This document shows, piece after piece, positions 16,065 through 25,613 of a DNA stretch of 58,591 bases. This stretch comes from SIG440 sp045645805. GTDB taxonomy: Bacteria > Bacillota > Clostridia > Monoglobales > Monoglobaceae. The stretch lies in contig JAZRJL010000032.1 in NCBI GenBank assembly GCA_045645805.1, positions 1 to 58,591 of the forward strand. Direction: 5' to 3'. The notes beneath the pieces were generated by a model. That model saw only the letters and a list, made by a program, of their open reading frames with translations. It searched no databases and was not told the origin of the DNA. Every line of letters starts with the position of its first letter. The stretch's first letter is position 1. A program made the position numbers and the translations under genes.

Positions 16065-17618
16065 TTAAACTATCTTTGTACTCCAGTTGGAAACATCCCA
16101 GACCTCATCAACGACTCCGGTATAGAACTCGCTTTCGTGGCAAACAAGCAAAACAGTACCTTTAAATTCTTGTATAGCTTTTGCAAGCTCTTCCTTAGCA
16201 TAAATATCAAGGTGATTGGTAGGTTCGTCAAGTACAAGAACATTAGCCGGTCTTTGCATTATTTTACAAAGTCTTACTTTTGCATTTTCACCGCCTGATA
16301 AAACACGCATTTGTGTAGTAATATGCTCGGTAGTAAGACCGCATTTTGCCAAAGCAGCACGTGCCTCAGCGTTTGTAAGCGATGGGAATTCATCCCAAAA
16401 CTCCTGAAGTGCCGTTTTGTCCGAGGTACTTTCCTCCTGTTCAAAATATCCTACATTCATAAACTGGTCGTGGTGTATATCGCCCTCCAGAGACGGAATA
16501 ATTTTAAGAAGTGTTTTAAGAAGTGTTGATTTTCCAAGACCGTTTACACCTTTTATTGCGATTTTTTTATTACGTTCAATCTCAATACTTATTTTTTTGG
16601 TTAACGGTGTGTCATAACCAATGATTAAATCATTTGCAGAAATTACTACTTTTCCCGGAGCACGGTCAGTCTTGAATGAGAATACAGGTTTAATTTTTTC
16701 GGGAGCAAGGCTGATTCTGTCAATTTTGTCAAGCTCCTTTTGTCGTGAACGTGCAAGTGTTGCTGTGGCTGCACGGGCTTTGTTTTTGGCAACAAACTCT
16801 TCAAGGTCGGCAATTCTCTTCTGTTGCTTTTTATATGCCTGCTCAATCTGCTGTTTCTTTAAATCATACATTCTTAAGAAATCATCATATGTACCCTTGT
16901 ACCGGGTAAGAATTGTATTTTCAAGATGATATATTACGTTGGTTACATTGGTAAGAAAGGGTATATCGTGAGATACAAGAATAAATGCATTTTCATAATT
17001 CTGCAAAAACTGGGTAAGCCAGTTGATATGGTTTTCGTCAAGGAAGTTTGTAGGCTCGTCAAGAATTAAAATCATAGGATTTTCAAGAAGAACCTTTGTC
17101 AACAGCACCTTTGCCCTTTGACCGCCGCTAAGCTCTGAAACATCCTTATCTAAACCTATTTCACCAAGTCCAAGACCATTTGCGTATTCTGAAATTTTGG
17201 TGTCAATGGTATAATATCCTGATGAGTCAAGGATTTCCTGCATCTCTCCCACTTCTTCCATCATATCCGCCATTTCTTCATCTGTGGCATTAGCCATTTT
17301 ATCATAAATGGTAATCATTTCTGCTTCAAGAGTACTGAGATGTGAAAATGCACCTCTTAAAACGTCCATTATAGTTTTACCTTTTTCAAGCGTAGAATAC
17401 TGGTCAAGGTAACCATATGTAATGTGTCGACACCATTCAACAGTTCCACTGTCCGGCTGAAGTTCACCTGTTATAATTCTCAGAAAGGTCGATTTCCCTT
17501 CGCCGTTTGCACCGATAAGACCTATGTGCTCACCCTTGAGCAGTCTGAAGCTGGCATCCTCAAGTATTTGTCTGCCGCCAAAGCTGTGTGTTATGTTTTC
17601 TGCATTAAGTATGCTCAT
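16065..17618 (-). CDS. ABC-F family ATP-binding protein
   Basis: The 517-residue protein has two ATPase domains and no membrane segment, the plan of ABC-F factors that act on the ribosome. Domain 1 has GANGEGKST (about 36-44), LSGGQ and LDEPTNFLD; domain 2 has GVNGLGKST (about 355), LSGGE and LDEPTNHLD. The linker between them is rich in Lys/Gln/Arg (about 245-290), as in the P-site tRNA interaction motif. Its short linker and housekeeping neighbours suggest a translation factor of the YkpA/YdiF kind rather than an antibiotic-resistance protein, but this cannot be decided from sequence alone. Confidence 0.9.
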   Translation of the reverse strand: MSILNAENITHSFGGRQILEDASFRLLKGEHIGLIGANGEGKSTFLRIITGELQPDSGTVEWCRHITYGYLDQYSTLEKGKTIMDVLRGAFSHLSTLEAEMITIYDKMANATDEEMADMMEEVGEMQEILDSSGYYTIDTKISEYANGLGLGEIGLDKDVSELSGGQRAKVLLTKVLLENPMILILDEPTNFLDENHINWLTQFLQNYENAFILVSHDIPFLTNVTNVIYHLENTILTRYKGTYDDFLRMYDLKKQQIEQAYKKQQKRIADLEEFVAKNKARAATATLARSRQKELDKIDRISLAPEKIKPVFSFKTDRAPGKVVISANDLIIGYDTPLTKKISIEIERNKKIAIKGVNGLGKSTLLKTLLKIIPSLEGDIHHDQFMNVGYFEQEESTSDKTALQEFWDEFPSLTNAEARAALAKCGLTTEHITTQMRVLSGGENAKVRLCKIMQRPANVLVLDEPTNHLDIYAKEELAKAIQEFKGTVLLVCHESEFYTGVVDEVWDVSNWSTKIV

Positions 17619-17657
17619 TTAGTTTTCTCCGTATCTTTTATATTTACTATAATTTCA

Positions 17658-17681
17658 AGGCTTCCCCATACGAGGAAGCCT
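17658..17681 (-). terminator. Hairpin between wecB and the ABC-F gene (weak terminator?)
   Basis: An 8-base-pair stem (17658-17665 with 17674-17681) follows the wecB stop. No strong T run follows on the minus strand, so it may only reduce read-through or protect the upstream mRNA end. Confidence 0.45.
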
Positions 17682-17697
17682 AAAAATAAAAATATTT

Positions 17698-18819
17698 TTA
17701 TTTACTGTACTTTTCAATTATCGCTTTTACAATTCTTTCAGATGCGTGTCCGTCACCGTAAGGGTTTACAGCCTTTGCCATTTTGTTGTATTCGGCATTG
17801 TCTGTAAGAAGTGTTTTTGCCATATTGTAGATAACATCCTCATCCACCCCTGCAATCTTTACAGTACCTGCATCAACGGCTTCGGGACGTTCAGTTTCGT
17901 TTCGCATTACAAGAACAGGCTTTCCAAGCGACGGAGCTTCTTCCTGAAGTCCGCCTGAGTCTGTCATAACCATAAAGCTGCGGCTTATGGCATTGTGAAG
18001 CTCATCTGCATTAACAGGTTCAATAAGCTTTACTCTGTCCATTCCACCTAAGATTTTGTTGGCAACCTCGCGTACAGCAGGATTCATATGTACGGGGTAT
18101 ACAACCTCAACATCATCAAATTCTTCAACAATTCTCTTTACGGCAGTACAGATATTTTCAAGAGGTTTGCCAAGATTTTCGCGGCGGTGTGCTGTCATTA
18201 CTATAACACGTTTGCCGTCCCAATCCATATTTTTAAGGGTTTCATCCTTGAATTCATAATCTGCCCTTACGGTGGTTTTAAGTGCATCAATTACAGTATT
18301 TCCTGTAATATAAATTGTATCATCTGCCACATTTTCCTTTAAAAGATTTGCACGATTACGTTCAGTAGGTGCAAAATGCATATCGGCAATTACACCGGTA
18401 AGTCTGCGATTTACTTCCTCGGGGAAGGGTGAATATTTGTCATATGTCCTAAGTCCCGCTTCAACGTGACCTACGGTAATCTGATTATAGAATGCCGCAA
18501 GACTGCCCACAAATGTAGTGGATGTATCTCCGTGAACCAGGACGATATCAGGCTTTGCCTCTTTCATTACCTCATCAAGTCCTTCAAGTCCACGGGTTGT
18601 AATACTTAAAAGAGTCTGTCGGTCTTTCATTATGTTTAAGTCATAGTCGGGCTTAATGTCAAATATTTCAAGAACCTGGTCAAGCATCTGGCGATGCTGT
18701 GCTGTAACACAAACAATTGATTCAATTTTATCTGACTTTTCAAGCTCCTTTACCAAAGGTGCCATTTTAATGGCCTCGGGGCGTGTTCCAAAGATTGTCA
18801 TTACCTTTATCTTATTCAT
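17698..18819 (-). CDS. wecB: UDP-N-acetylglucosamine 2-epimerase (non-hydrolysing)
   Basis: The enzyme interconverts UDP-GlcNAc and UDP-ManNAc, the sugar donor for teichoic-acid linkage units and other wall polymers. Its 373 residues show GTRPEAIKMAPLV (about 9-21), the active-site segment HGDTSTTFVGSLA, HVEAGLRT, and the C-terminal DSGGLQEEAPSLGKP with nucleotide-binding residues. A start three codons upstream exists, but its ATG abuts the GGAGG; the ATG at 18819 is 9 bases away and is preferred. It overlaps the tagO stop by 8 bases, so the two are coupled in a wall-polymer pathway. Confidence 0.95.
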   Translation of the reverse strand: MNKIKVMTIFGTRPEAIKMAPLVKELEKSDKIESIVCVTAQHRQMLDQVLEIFDIKPDYDLNIMKDRQTLLSITTRGLEGLDEVMKEAKPDIVLVHGDTSTTFVGSLAAFYNQITVGHVEAGLRTYDKYSPFPEEVNRRLTGVIADMHFAPTERNRANLLKENVADDTIYITGNTVIDALKTTVRADYEFKDETLKNMDWDGKRVIVMTAHRRENLGKPLENICTAVKRIVEEFDDVEVVYPVHMNPAVREVANKILGGMDRVKLIEPVNADELHNAISRSFMVMTDSGGLQEEAPSLGKPVLVMRNETERPEAVDAGTVKIAGVDEDVIYNMAKTLLTDNAEYNKMAKAVNPYGDGHASERIVKAIIEKYSK

Positions 18820-19879
18820 TTGTATCATCCTCCTTGGTGGATTCTTTTTTAGGCTCCATTACAATCATACTTACAAGGAGCATAAACATTACTGCAAAAA
18901 CAAGTACAAGACCACGCATTGCATCCTTAAGAGCCATAACGACAGCGGTCAGGCATAAAATACTTGTAAGGGTATATAAAATTCCAACAGTTTGTTTTTG
19001 GGAAAAACCCATATCAAGCAGCCTGTGATGAAGATGGCCACGGTCAGGTGTCATAATAGACTGTTTTTTGGCAAGTCTGCGAATTATTGCAAAAGCTGTG
19101 TCAAATATAGGCAAACCAAGAATTAAAACAGGTACAGCAAAGGATATAAGTGCATACATCTTCATTACACCCTGAACTGAAATACAGGCAAGAACAAATC
19201 CCAGGAATGTTGAACCTGTATCACCCATAAAAATCTTTGCAGGGTTTGAATTGTAGGGTAAAAAACCAAAGCCTGCCCCGGCAAGAGCTGCTGTAATAAT
19301 TGCTGCATTGAGATTTTGCGAAAGTATTGTCAGGGACAAAAGTGCAACCGATGCAATTGAGGATACACCGACCGCAAGACCATCAAGCCCATCAATGAGA
19401 TTTACTGCGTTGGTAACACCTATTATCCATATTGCAGTAAGGGGAACAGACCAAAGTCCCAAGCTTATATACTGTGGTCCAAACCATTCAGCCAAGGGAT
19501 TGGCAATATAACGAATTTCAGTACCAAAATATATTGCCACAAGGGCGGCTGCTATCTGAAAAACAAGCTTTATTTTTGCATTTAATTCGTATTTATCATC
19601 AATAATTCCTACTGTAACCATTATAGTTGCCCCAATTAAAATGCCCATAGTAGGTTTGTCAATCACCGCAAAACAAAGAACACTTACAATAAATCCGTAA
19701 AAAATTGCAAGTCCACCAATTAATGGAATTGGTTTTTTATGAACTCTTCGTTCGTCTTTAGGAATGTCTATTGCGTTTATTTTATGGGCAAGTGCAATAA
19801 CAGCCGGGGTTGATGCAAAAGCAATTAAAAATGCAACCGCCAATGCAAGAATTACATAAACGCTGTTTGTTGTAAACAT
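18812..19879 (-). CDS. tagO: Undecaprenyl-phosphate GlcNAc-1-phosphate transferase (TagO/WecA type)
   Basis: The membrane enzyme transfers GlcNAc-1-phosphate to undecaprenyl phosphate and so starts teichoic acid or other wall glycopolymer synthesis. The 355 residues make about ten transmembrane helices. Catalytic family features are visible: DDKYELNAK (about 90), NAVNLIDGLDGLA (about 155-168), FMGDTGSTFLG (about 215), and a cytosolic RRLAKKQSIMTPDRGHLHHRL (family loop with HxHH-like histidines). AGGAGG lies 12 bases before the ATG. The 87-base gap after trpS holds a short hairpin and a 10-base palindrome (19927-19936) but no convincing promoter. Confidence 0.92.
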   Translation of the reverse strand: MFTTNSVYVILALAVAFLIAFASTPAVIALAHKINAIDIPKDERRVHKKPIPLIGGLAIFYGFIVSVLCFAVIDKPTMGILIGATIMVTVGIIDDKYELNAKIKLVFQIAAALVAIYFGTEIRYIANPLAEWFGPQYISLGLWSVPLTAIWIIGVTNAVNLIDGLDGLAVGVSSIASVALLSLTILSQNLNAAIITAALAGAGFGFLPYNSNPAKIFMGDTGSTFLGFVLACISVQGVMKMYALISFAVPVLILGLPIFDTAFAIIRRLAKKQSIMTPDRGHLHHRLLDMGFSQKQTVGILYTLTSILCLTAVVMALKDAMRGLVLVFAVMFMLLVSMIVMEPKKESTKEDDTNE

Positions 19880-19966
19880 TTTTCTTTAGTGCCTCCTTCG
19901 CTATATTTGCGGTTTTATCCGCAGTGTTTCGCGAAATTTATATTTTTAATCATATAGGCTTAAACC

Positions 19967-20986
19967 TTACGGCTGAATAAATCCAACCTTACGATAAACC
20001 TTTGATACAGTTTTTCGTGCAGTATATGATGCACGCTCTGCACCGCTTTTGTAAATCTTTTCGAGATAATCCTTATTTTTCATAAGGTCATTGTATTTTG
20101 CCTGAATGGGCTTTAAAACTTCAACAACAGACTCGGCAACGGTAGATTTGAAATCTCCGTAGCCCTTTCCCTCAAATTCAAGTGTAATCTCATCAAAGGT
20201 TTTATTTGTCATTGCAGAGTAAATACTCATAAGGTTTTCTATACCTTCCTTACCTTCGCCGGTACAAACCTCAGAACCGGAATCGGTAACTGCTCTTTTA
20301 ATCTTTTTTACAACCTTGTCAATGGGGTCAAGAAGTAAAATAAATGAGTTTTCGTTGGGGTCTGATTTAGACATCTTTTGGAGCGGGTCCTGAAGACTCA
20401 TAATTTTCGCCCCTACCTTTGGAATATATGGTTCAGGAACCTTAAAGGTATCGCTGTATGCATTGTTAAAGCGATTTGCAAGGTCGCGGGTAAGCTCGAG
20501 ATGCTGCTTTTGGTCCTTGCCCACAGGAACAAGGTCTGCCTGATACAAAAGAATATCTGCCGCCATAAGTGACGGATAGGTGAACAGACCGGCATTTATG
20601 TTATCGGCGTGCTTGCGTGATTTATCCTTAAACTGTGTCATACGGGAAAGCTCGCCCATATATGTATTGCAGTCTAAAACCCAACCAAGCTGTGTATGCT
20701 CGGGTATATGCGACTGAAAAAATATAGGCTCTTTCTCACCGTCAAGACCGCAAGCAAGAAATATTGCAAGCAAATCCATACAATTTTTTCTAAGGTTTTT
20801 AGGTTCCTGACGAACTGTTATTGCGTGAAGGTCAGCAATCATATAATAGCTTTCGTATATATCTTCTTTTTGAAGATTAACCCAGTTTCTGAGTGCACCC
20901 ACATAGTTTCCAAGCGTAAGTGCACCTGATGGCTGAATACCGCTTAAAATGCGTTTTTTAGGCTCTGCCTGAACATTATTTTCCAT
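19967..20986 (-). CDS. trpS: Tryptophanyl-tRNA synthetase
   Basis: The enzyme charges tRNA-Trp. The 339 residues show the class I signature in the TrpRS form (GIQPSGALTLGNYVGAL, about 17-33) and the KMSKSDPNE loop (about 204-212). The ATG shares one base with the stop of the aminotransferase gene (TAATG), so translation is coupled. No T-box lies upstream, which is notable since trpS is a common T-box target. Confidence 0.97.
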   Translation of the reverse strand: MENNVQAEPKKRILSGIQPSGALTLGNYVGALRNWVNLQKEDIYESYYMIADLHAITVRQEPKNLRKNCMDLLAIFLACGLDGEKEPIFFQSHIPEHTQLGWVLDCNTYMGELSRMTQFKDKSRKHADNINAGLFTYPSLMAADILLYQADLVPVGKDQKQHLELTRDLANRFNNAYSDTFKVPEPYIPKVGAKIMSLQDPLQKMSKSDPNENSFILLLDPIDKVVKKIKRAVTDSGSEVCTGEGKEGIENLMSIYSAMTNKTFDEITLEFEGKGYGDFKSTVAESVVEVLKPIQAKYNDLMKNKDYLEKIYKSGAERASYTARKTVSKVYRKVGFIQP

Positions 20987-22185
20987 TACTGTACCCCCAT
21001 ATATGTATGAAGAACCTCGCCAAGGGCTTTAATGCCGGTTTCGATATCTTCTTCACTTGCTGTTGAATAGTTCATTCTAAATGTGCTGTATGTTTTTTTG
21101 TCGTCTATCATACAGGATGTACCGGGCACAAATGCTACATTCTTTTCAAGTGCAAGCTTCATAAGCTCTTTACTGTCAAAACCATCAGGCATTGTGCAGT
21201 ACAAAAACAAACCGCCCTCAGGACAGGTGTGTGTAACCTGCTTGGGGAAATATTTGTCCATTAAATCCATCATAATCTGGCATTTTTTTCCGTAAGCCTT
21301 TCGAAGAGTTGAAATATGCTCGTCGATTGAATACTTTGTAACAAATTTATATGCAATCATTTGTGAAAGCACGTTTGTATGCACGTCCTGAGTCTGTTTA
21401 CAGATAATCATTCTTTCAAGAAGCTCTGACTTTGCAGAGGTAAAACCAAGACGCATACCAGGGGCAAGAATCTTTGAGAATGAACCAAAATAAATAACTC
21501 TTCCAGTTTTGTCAAGAGATTTAAGTGTGGGAATTTCCTCACCGCTGAATCTGAGTTCACCGTATGGATTATCTTCATAAACAAGAATGTCATACTTTTC
21601 GGCAAGCTCTAAAATCTTTTTCCTCTTTTCAAGGGAAATGGTTATGCCTGACGGATTCTGGAATGTTGATATGGTATAAAGCAGCTTTATATTGCTGTGA
21701 TTTTTCAAAAGCTCTTCAAGCTTATCAGTATCAAGACCGTCGCTTTCCACCGGAACTCCGAAAAGCTCAGCATTGTATGAACGGAAACAGTTTAAACCAC
21801 CTATAAAGCTTGGTTCTTCACAAACAACTCCGTCACCGGGATTGATAAGTGATTTTGAGCAAAGGTCTATTCCCTGTTGACCGCCGCTTACAATAATAAC
21901 ATCATCGTCATCTTTTAAAATTCCCTGAGTTACAAGTCTTTTCTTGGTCCATTCTCTCAAAGGAGCATACCCCTCTGTTATTCCATATTGAAGTGCGGTA
22001 TTGCCCTCGGTTTCAAGGATTTCCTTTGCAATTTCTGCAAATTCTTTTTTAGGGAAAAGGCTTGGGTCAGGGGCACCGCCTGCAAAGCTGATAATACCCG
22101 GCTTTGCAAGAAGCTTAAAAATCTCTCTTATAGATGATGCTTCAAGATGCTTTACCTTGTCTGAAAACTTTGTTGTAATATCCAT
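20986..22185 (-). CDS. PLP-dependent aminotransferase, class I/II (2-aminoadipate/aromatic type)
   Basis: This 399-residue aminotransferase resembles the LysN/aromatic group, with the N-terminal SSIREIFKLLAKPGIISFAGG block (residues 17 onward), the cofactor segment VSGGQQGID, NPSGITIS, and the PLP-binding lysine in FGSFSKILAPG followed by MRLGF. Likely substrates are aromatic amino acids, 2-aminoadipate or branched-chain amino acids; they cannot be fixed here. It has no helix-turn-helix domain, so it is not a MocR regulator. It lies directly upstream of trpS with a one-base overlap. Confidence 0.88.
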   Translation of the reverse strand: MDITTKFSDKVKHLEASSIREIFKLLAKPGIISFAGGAPDPSLFPKKEFAEIAKEILETEGNTALQYGITEGYAPLREWTKKRLVTQGILKDDDDVIIVSGGQQGIDLCSKSLINPGDGVVCEEPSFIGGLNCFRSYNAELFGVPVESDGLDTDKLEELLKNHSNIKLLYTISTFQNPSGITISLEKRKKILELAEKYDILVYEDNPYGELRFSGEEIPTLKSLDKTGRVIYFGSFSKILAPGMRLGFTSAKSELLERMIICKQTQDVHTNVLSQMIAYKFVTKYSIDEHISTLRKAYGKKCQIMMDLMDKYFPKQVTHTCPEGGLFLYCTMPDGFDSKELMKLALEKNVAFVPGTSCMIDDKKTYSTFRMNYSTASEEDIETGIKALGEVLHTYMGVQ

Positions 22186-22211
22186 TTTATATCAATCCTA
22201 TCTATAATATG

Positions 22212-23666
22212 TTATGCAGAAAGCTGCTCAATACCCTTTTTAATACGTGCAATTGTTTCGTCCTTGCCAAGTATATATGCAAGTTCAACACCGCCACCGG
22301 GTGTAAAAGCCTTACCTGAAATTGCAACACGAACCGGCCACAAAATTCTGCCGTTTTTAAGTTCAAGTCTTTCAACAAGAGCAAGCAGTTCGTCGTGAAT
22401 ATTCTCTTTTGTCCAGTCCTCAATTGCTTCCAGTACAGGAAGTGCTGCATTTAATGCTTCAAGTGAATTTTCAGGGTTGGTCTTCATCTTTTTATGTGTA
22501 TACAGCTCATTGTCATATTCGGGGAGCTTGTCAAAGAAGTCAACCTGCTCAGGAATATCCGAAAGCTTTTCACATCTGGGCTGTAAGAGCTCAGACACAT
22601 CCTTAAGATTTATGGCAGGGTTGGTAATTATACCGTTATAGAAAGGGAGTGCCATTTCGTGGAACTTTTCAGGTGTAAGCTCTCTGATATATTCGCCATT
22701 GAGCCATGCAAGCTTCTTTTCGTCAAAAATTGCCGGAGATTTGCTTATTCCTTTAATATCAAATGCTGCAATAAGCTCATCAATGGTAAATTTCTCTCTT
22801 TCGTCACCAGGAGCCCAACCAAGGAGTGTAATGTAGTTTACAATGGCTTCTTTAAGATAACCTTTTTCAATAAAGTCCTCATATGATGCATCACCATGAC
22901 GCTTTGACAGCTTATTGTTTGCATCCTTCATAACAGGTGAAACATGAATATATGTGGGAATTTCCCAGCCAAAAGCTTCGTAAAGAAGATTATATTTTGG
23001 TGTTGATGACAAATATTCACTACCACGGATAATGTGTGTAATATTCATCAAATGGTCATCAACTACGTTTGCAAAGTTATATGTGGGAAGTCCGTCAGCT
23101 TTAAGAAGTACATTGTCGTCAAGAATTGCATTCTCAACTGTAATTTCCCCAAACACTTCGTCTTTAAAGGTTGTTTTACCGGTTTTGGGCATTTTTTGAC
23201 GGATAACGTAGGGTACACCTGCATCAAGCTTTGCCTGAATTTCTTCCTTTGAAAGCTTGCTGCAAAGACCGTCATACTTGGTAGGTACTTTCATTACTGT
23301 CTGATGTGCACGAAGCTCCTCAAGGCGCTCTTTGTCACAAAAACAGTAATATGCATGCCCGCTTTCAACCAATTGTTCAGCATACTTTTTGTAAAGGTCA
23401 CGTCTTTCGCTTTGGATATACGGCCCAAAGTCGCCGCCGATATCCGGACCTTCGTCATGGATAAGACCTGTATCCTTCATAGTTCTGTATATCACATCAA
23501 CCGCACCGTCAACATATCTTTCCTGGTCGGTATCTTCAATTCTGAGTATAAACTTTCCTCCGTTTGCTTTTGCAAGAAGATATGCATAAAGTGCTGTTCT
23601 TAAATTTCCTATGTGCATATAGCCTGTGGGGCTTGGTGCAAATCTTGTTCTTACTTCCTTGTTCAT
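22212..23666 (-). CDS. gltX: Glutamyl-tRNA synthetase
   Basis: The enzyme charges tRNA-Glu and, in many Firmicutes, also tRNA-Gln before amidation. The 484 residues show RFAPSPTGYMHIGNLRTAL (HIGH class, residues 8 onward), FILRIEDTDQERY, and the KLSKRHGD loop (about 255). The C-terminal anticodon-binding helical domain is complete. It is 26 bases from the aminotransferase gene and 35 from hpt. Confidence 0.97.
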   Translation of the reverse strand: MNKEVRTRFAPSPTGYMHIGNLRTALYAYLLAKANGGKFILRIEDTDQERYVDGAVDVIYRTMKDTGLIHDEGPDIGGDFGPYIQSERRDLYKKYAEQLVESGHAYYCFCDKERLEELRAHQTVMKVPTKYDGLCSKLSKEEIQAKLDAGVPYVIRQKMPKTGKTTFKDEVFGEITVENAILDDNVLLKADGLPTYNFANVVDDHLMNITHIIRGSEYLSSTPKYNLLYEAFGWEIPTYIHVSPVMKDANNKLSKRHGDASYEDFIEKGYLKEAIVNYITLLGWAPGDEREKFTIDELIAAFDIKGISKSPAIFDEKKLAWLNGEYIRELTPEKFHEMALPFYNGIITNPAINLKDVSELLQPRCEKLSDIPEQVDFFDKLPEYDNELYTHKKMKTNPENSLEALNAALPVLEAIEDWTKENIHDELLALVERLELKNGRILWPVRVAISGKAFTPGGGVELAYILGKDETIARIKKGIEQLSA

Positions 23667-23701
23667 TTTATATTGTCCTTTCTTTTTAATCTGCTGTAAA
23701 A

Positions 23702-24229
23702 TTATCCTTCTATGTAGCCGATATACGGAAGATTTCTGTATTTTTCGGCATAATCAAGGCCGTAGCCAATAACAAACTTATCAGGAATTTCAAAACCTAA
23801 ATAATCTATTTTTATATCACATTCACGTCTTTCGGGCTTGCTCAGGCATGAGCAAAGCTTAAGATTTTTGGGATTTCTCCCACTAAGGATTTTAAATACT
23901 TCTTTCATAGTATAACCGCTGTCTATAATATCCTCAACAACAATTACATTTTCGCCATTAATATCTCTTTCAATATCTTTTGTGATTTTTACATTACCTG
24001 TTGAAGAAGTGCCTGCGCCATAACTCTCTGCTTTTAAAAAATAAACCTCAGCATCAAGGTTAATTTTTTTAAGCAAATCACTCATAAACATAAATGAACC
24101 CTTAAGTACGCCAACTACAATAACCTTTTCGCCAGCAAATTCCATATTAATTTCGTTTGCAATTTCGCTTATGCGGTTATCAAGAGTTGCTTCATCTATC
24201 AAAACATTACTTTTCGCAAGAAGTTCCAT
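23702..24229 (-). CDS. hpt: Hypoxanthine phosphoribosyltransferase
   Basis: The enzyme salvages hypoxanthine and guanine to IMP and GMP. The 175 residues show the PRPP-binding loop VIVVEDIIDSGYTM (about 94-107) and the purine-contact region KFVIGYGLDYAEKYRNLPYIG near the C terminus. It overlaps the end of tilS by 23 bases; the tilS-hpt pairing is widely conserved in Firmicutes, although the usual next gene ftsH is replaced here by gltX. Confidence 0.95.
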   Translation of the reverse strand: MELLAKSNVLIDEATLDNRISEIANEINMEFAGEKVIVVGVLKGSFMFMSDLLKKINLDAEVYFLKAESYGAGTSSTGNVKITKDIERDINGENVIVVEDIIDSGYTMKEVFKILSGRNPKNLKLCSCLSKPERRECDIKIDYLGFEIPDKFVIGYGLDYAEKYRNLPYIGYIEG

Positions 24230-25613
24230 ACCTTATCACCAATGCCCTCTCTGAATCTTTTGTTATTTTATACTTTTCACTTACGCGGCTTCCTACAATG
24301 GCAATAATCTCGTTACCGGTAGTAAGCAACGGAATTTTATTCCTATCTTTTTGGGGTATCTTTTCGTCAATAAAAACATTTTTAATTTTTTTTGTTTTTC
24401 CGTCAGAAAACCATACAATTCTGTCTCCGTCACGGCGACTTCGTAAAAACAAAGGCTGGTTTCCAATTTTGTCAATATCGGCTGCAATTTCGTTTATTTT
24501 ACATTTATATTCCTTGGCATTTTCTTCACGAATGGAGATATCCTTTCCCAAAGCTTCAATAAAAACTGTGCCACCAACTGCAATATCAACAAAAAAACCA
24601 TCTATGGAAGATTTAACTTCAACTTTATCAAGGGGACCATTGAAGGTCAGCCATCCATAATTTATTTCTGCACTCAATCCTTGAGGAAGATTTATTGATG
24701 CACCTGTATTTTTATCAAGAAGTTCAATAATATCATTGATGTGCTTTTTTTCAAGCTTTGCCGGTGAGGATTTTTCAGCAGCTAGCTGTAAAATCCTTAT
24801 AAGTATCGGCTTTTCAAGCATTTTTAACGAATCAATATGCAGTGTATTTAGCTTGTTTCCAGGAATGGGGTTGCCAAGTCTTTTATAAAGCCGCTTTGCA
24901 TAGTTTCTTATAAATCTGCTGTCTTCTTCGGCACTGTCTGAGAGTCGCAGGAGAGAATCTGAAATTTTTGTATTAAATTCCTTTTCAATATATGGAATAA
25001 GCAGATTTCGCACCTTATTTCGGGTAAAATCGTTTTCAAGATTTGTGATATCTGTGCAAAAGTTAAGATTATTTTCTTTGCAATATTCCTCAACCTGTGC
25101 TCTTGACAGGTCAAGTATAGGACGAATAACTCCATCATTTCTAACATACGGGATACCTGAAAGACCATCGATACCCGTGCCACGTATAATGCGCATAAGT
25201 ACAGTTTCGGCATTATCGTTTTTGTTATGGGCGGTGGCAACCTTGTTGTATCCATATTTTGACTTTATTTCTTCAAAGAAACTATATCGTACAGCTCTTC
25301 CGGCTTCTTCGCAGGTAATTTTATTTTCTTCGGCAAATTTGGCAACATCAATTTTTTTTGAATAAAATTTAATCCCTAATTCCTTACACAAAGCTTTAAC
25401 AAAAGCTTCATCATTATCCGCTGCTTCACCGCGAAGTTCGTGATTAATGTGCGCACAGCAAAGTGAGAATTTTCGTTCATTTTTTAAATTATTCAATATA
25501 TGAAGCATACATACCGAATCAGCACCGCCGGAAACAGCAGCAATTACCTTGTCACCATATTCAAGCATATTATATTTGTCAATGGTTTTTAAAACCAAAG
25601 AACTAATATTCAC
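24207..25613 (-). CDS. tilS: tRNA(Ile)-lysidine synthase
   Basis: TilS converts C34 of the CAU-anticodon tRNA-Ile to lysidine so that it reads AUA. The 468 residues show the PP-loop SGGADSVCML (about 26-35), AHINHELRG, the substrate-recognition region ATAHNKNDNAETVLMR, and the C-terminal TilS domains. The open frame reaches 25652, but the GTG at 25613, with GGAG nine bases before it and an 11-base overlap with the end of dnaB, gives the normal N terminus. Confidence 0.95.
   Translation of the reverse strand: MNISSLVLKTIDKYNMLEYGDKVIAAVSGGADSVCMLHILNNLKNERKFSLCCAHINHELRGEAADNDEAFVKALCKELGIKFYSKKIDVAKFAEENKITCEEAGRAVRYSFFEEIKSKYGYNKVATAHNKNDNAETVLMRIIRGTGIDGLSGIPYVRNDGVIRPILDLSRAQVEEYCKENNLNFCTDITNLENDFTRNKVRNLLIPYIEKEFNTKISDSLLRLSDSAEEDSRFIRNYAKRLYKRLGNPIPGNKLNTLHIDSLKMLEKPILIRILQLAAEKSSPAKLEKKHINDIIELLDKNTGASINLPQGLSAEINYGWLTFNGPLDKVEVKSSIDGFFVDIAVGGTVFIEALGKDISIREENAKEYKCKINEIAADIDKIGNQPLFLRSRRDGDRIVWFSDGKTKKIKNVFIDEKIPQKDRNKIPLLTTGNEIIAIVGSRVSEKYKITKDSERALVIRYGTSCEK

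Noticed and set aside
20986..21010. T-box or leader control of trpS
   Set aside because: trpS overlaps the preceding gene by one base, so there is no room for a leader.
24157..24660. 167-codon open frame antisense to tilS and hpt
   Set aside because: It is a mirror of two well-conserved genes and resembles no protein family.
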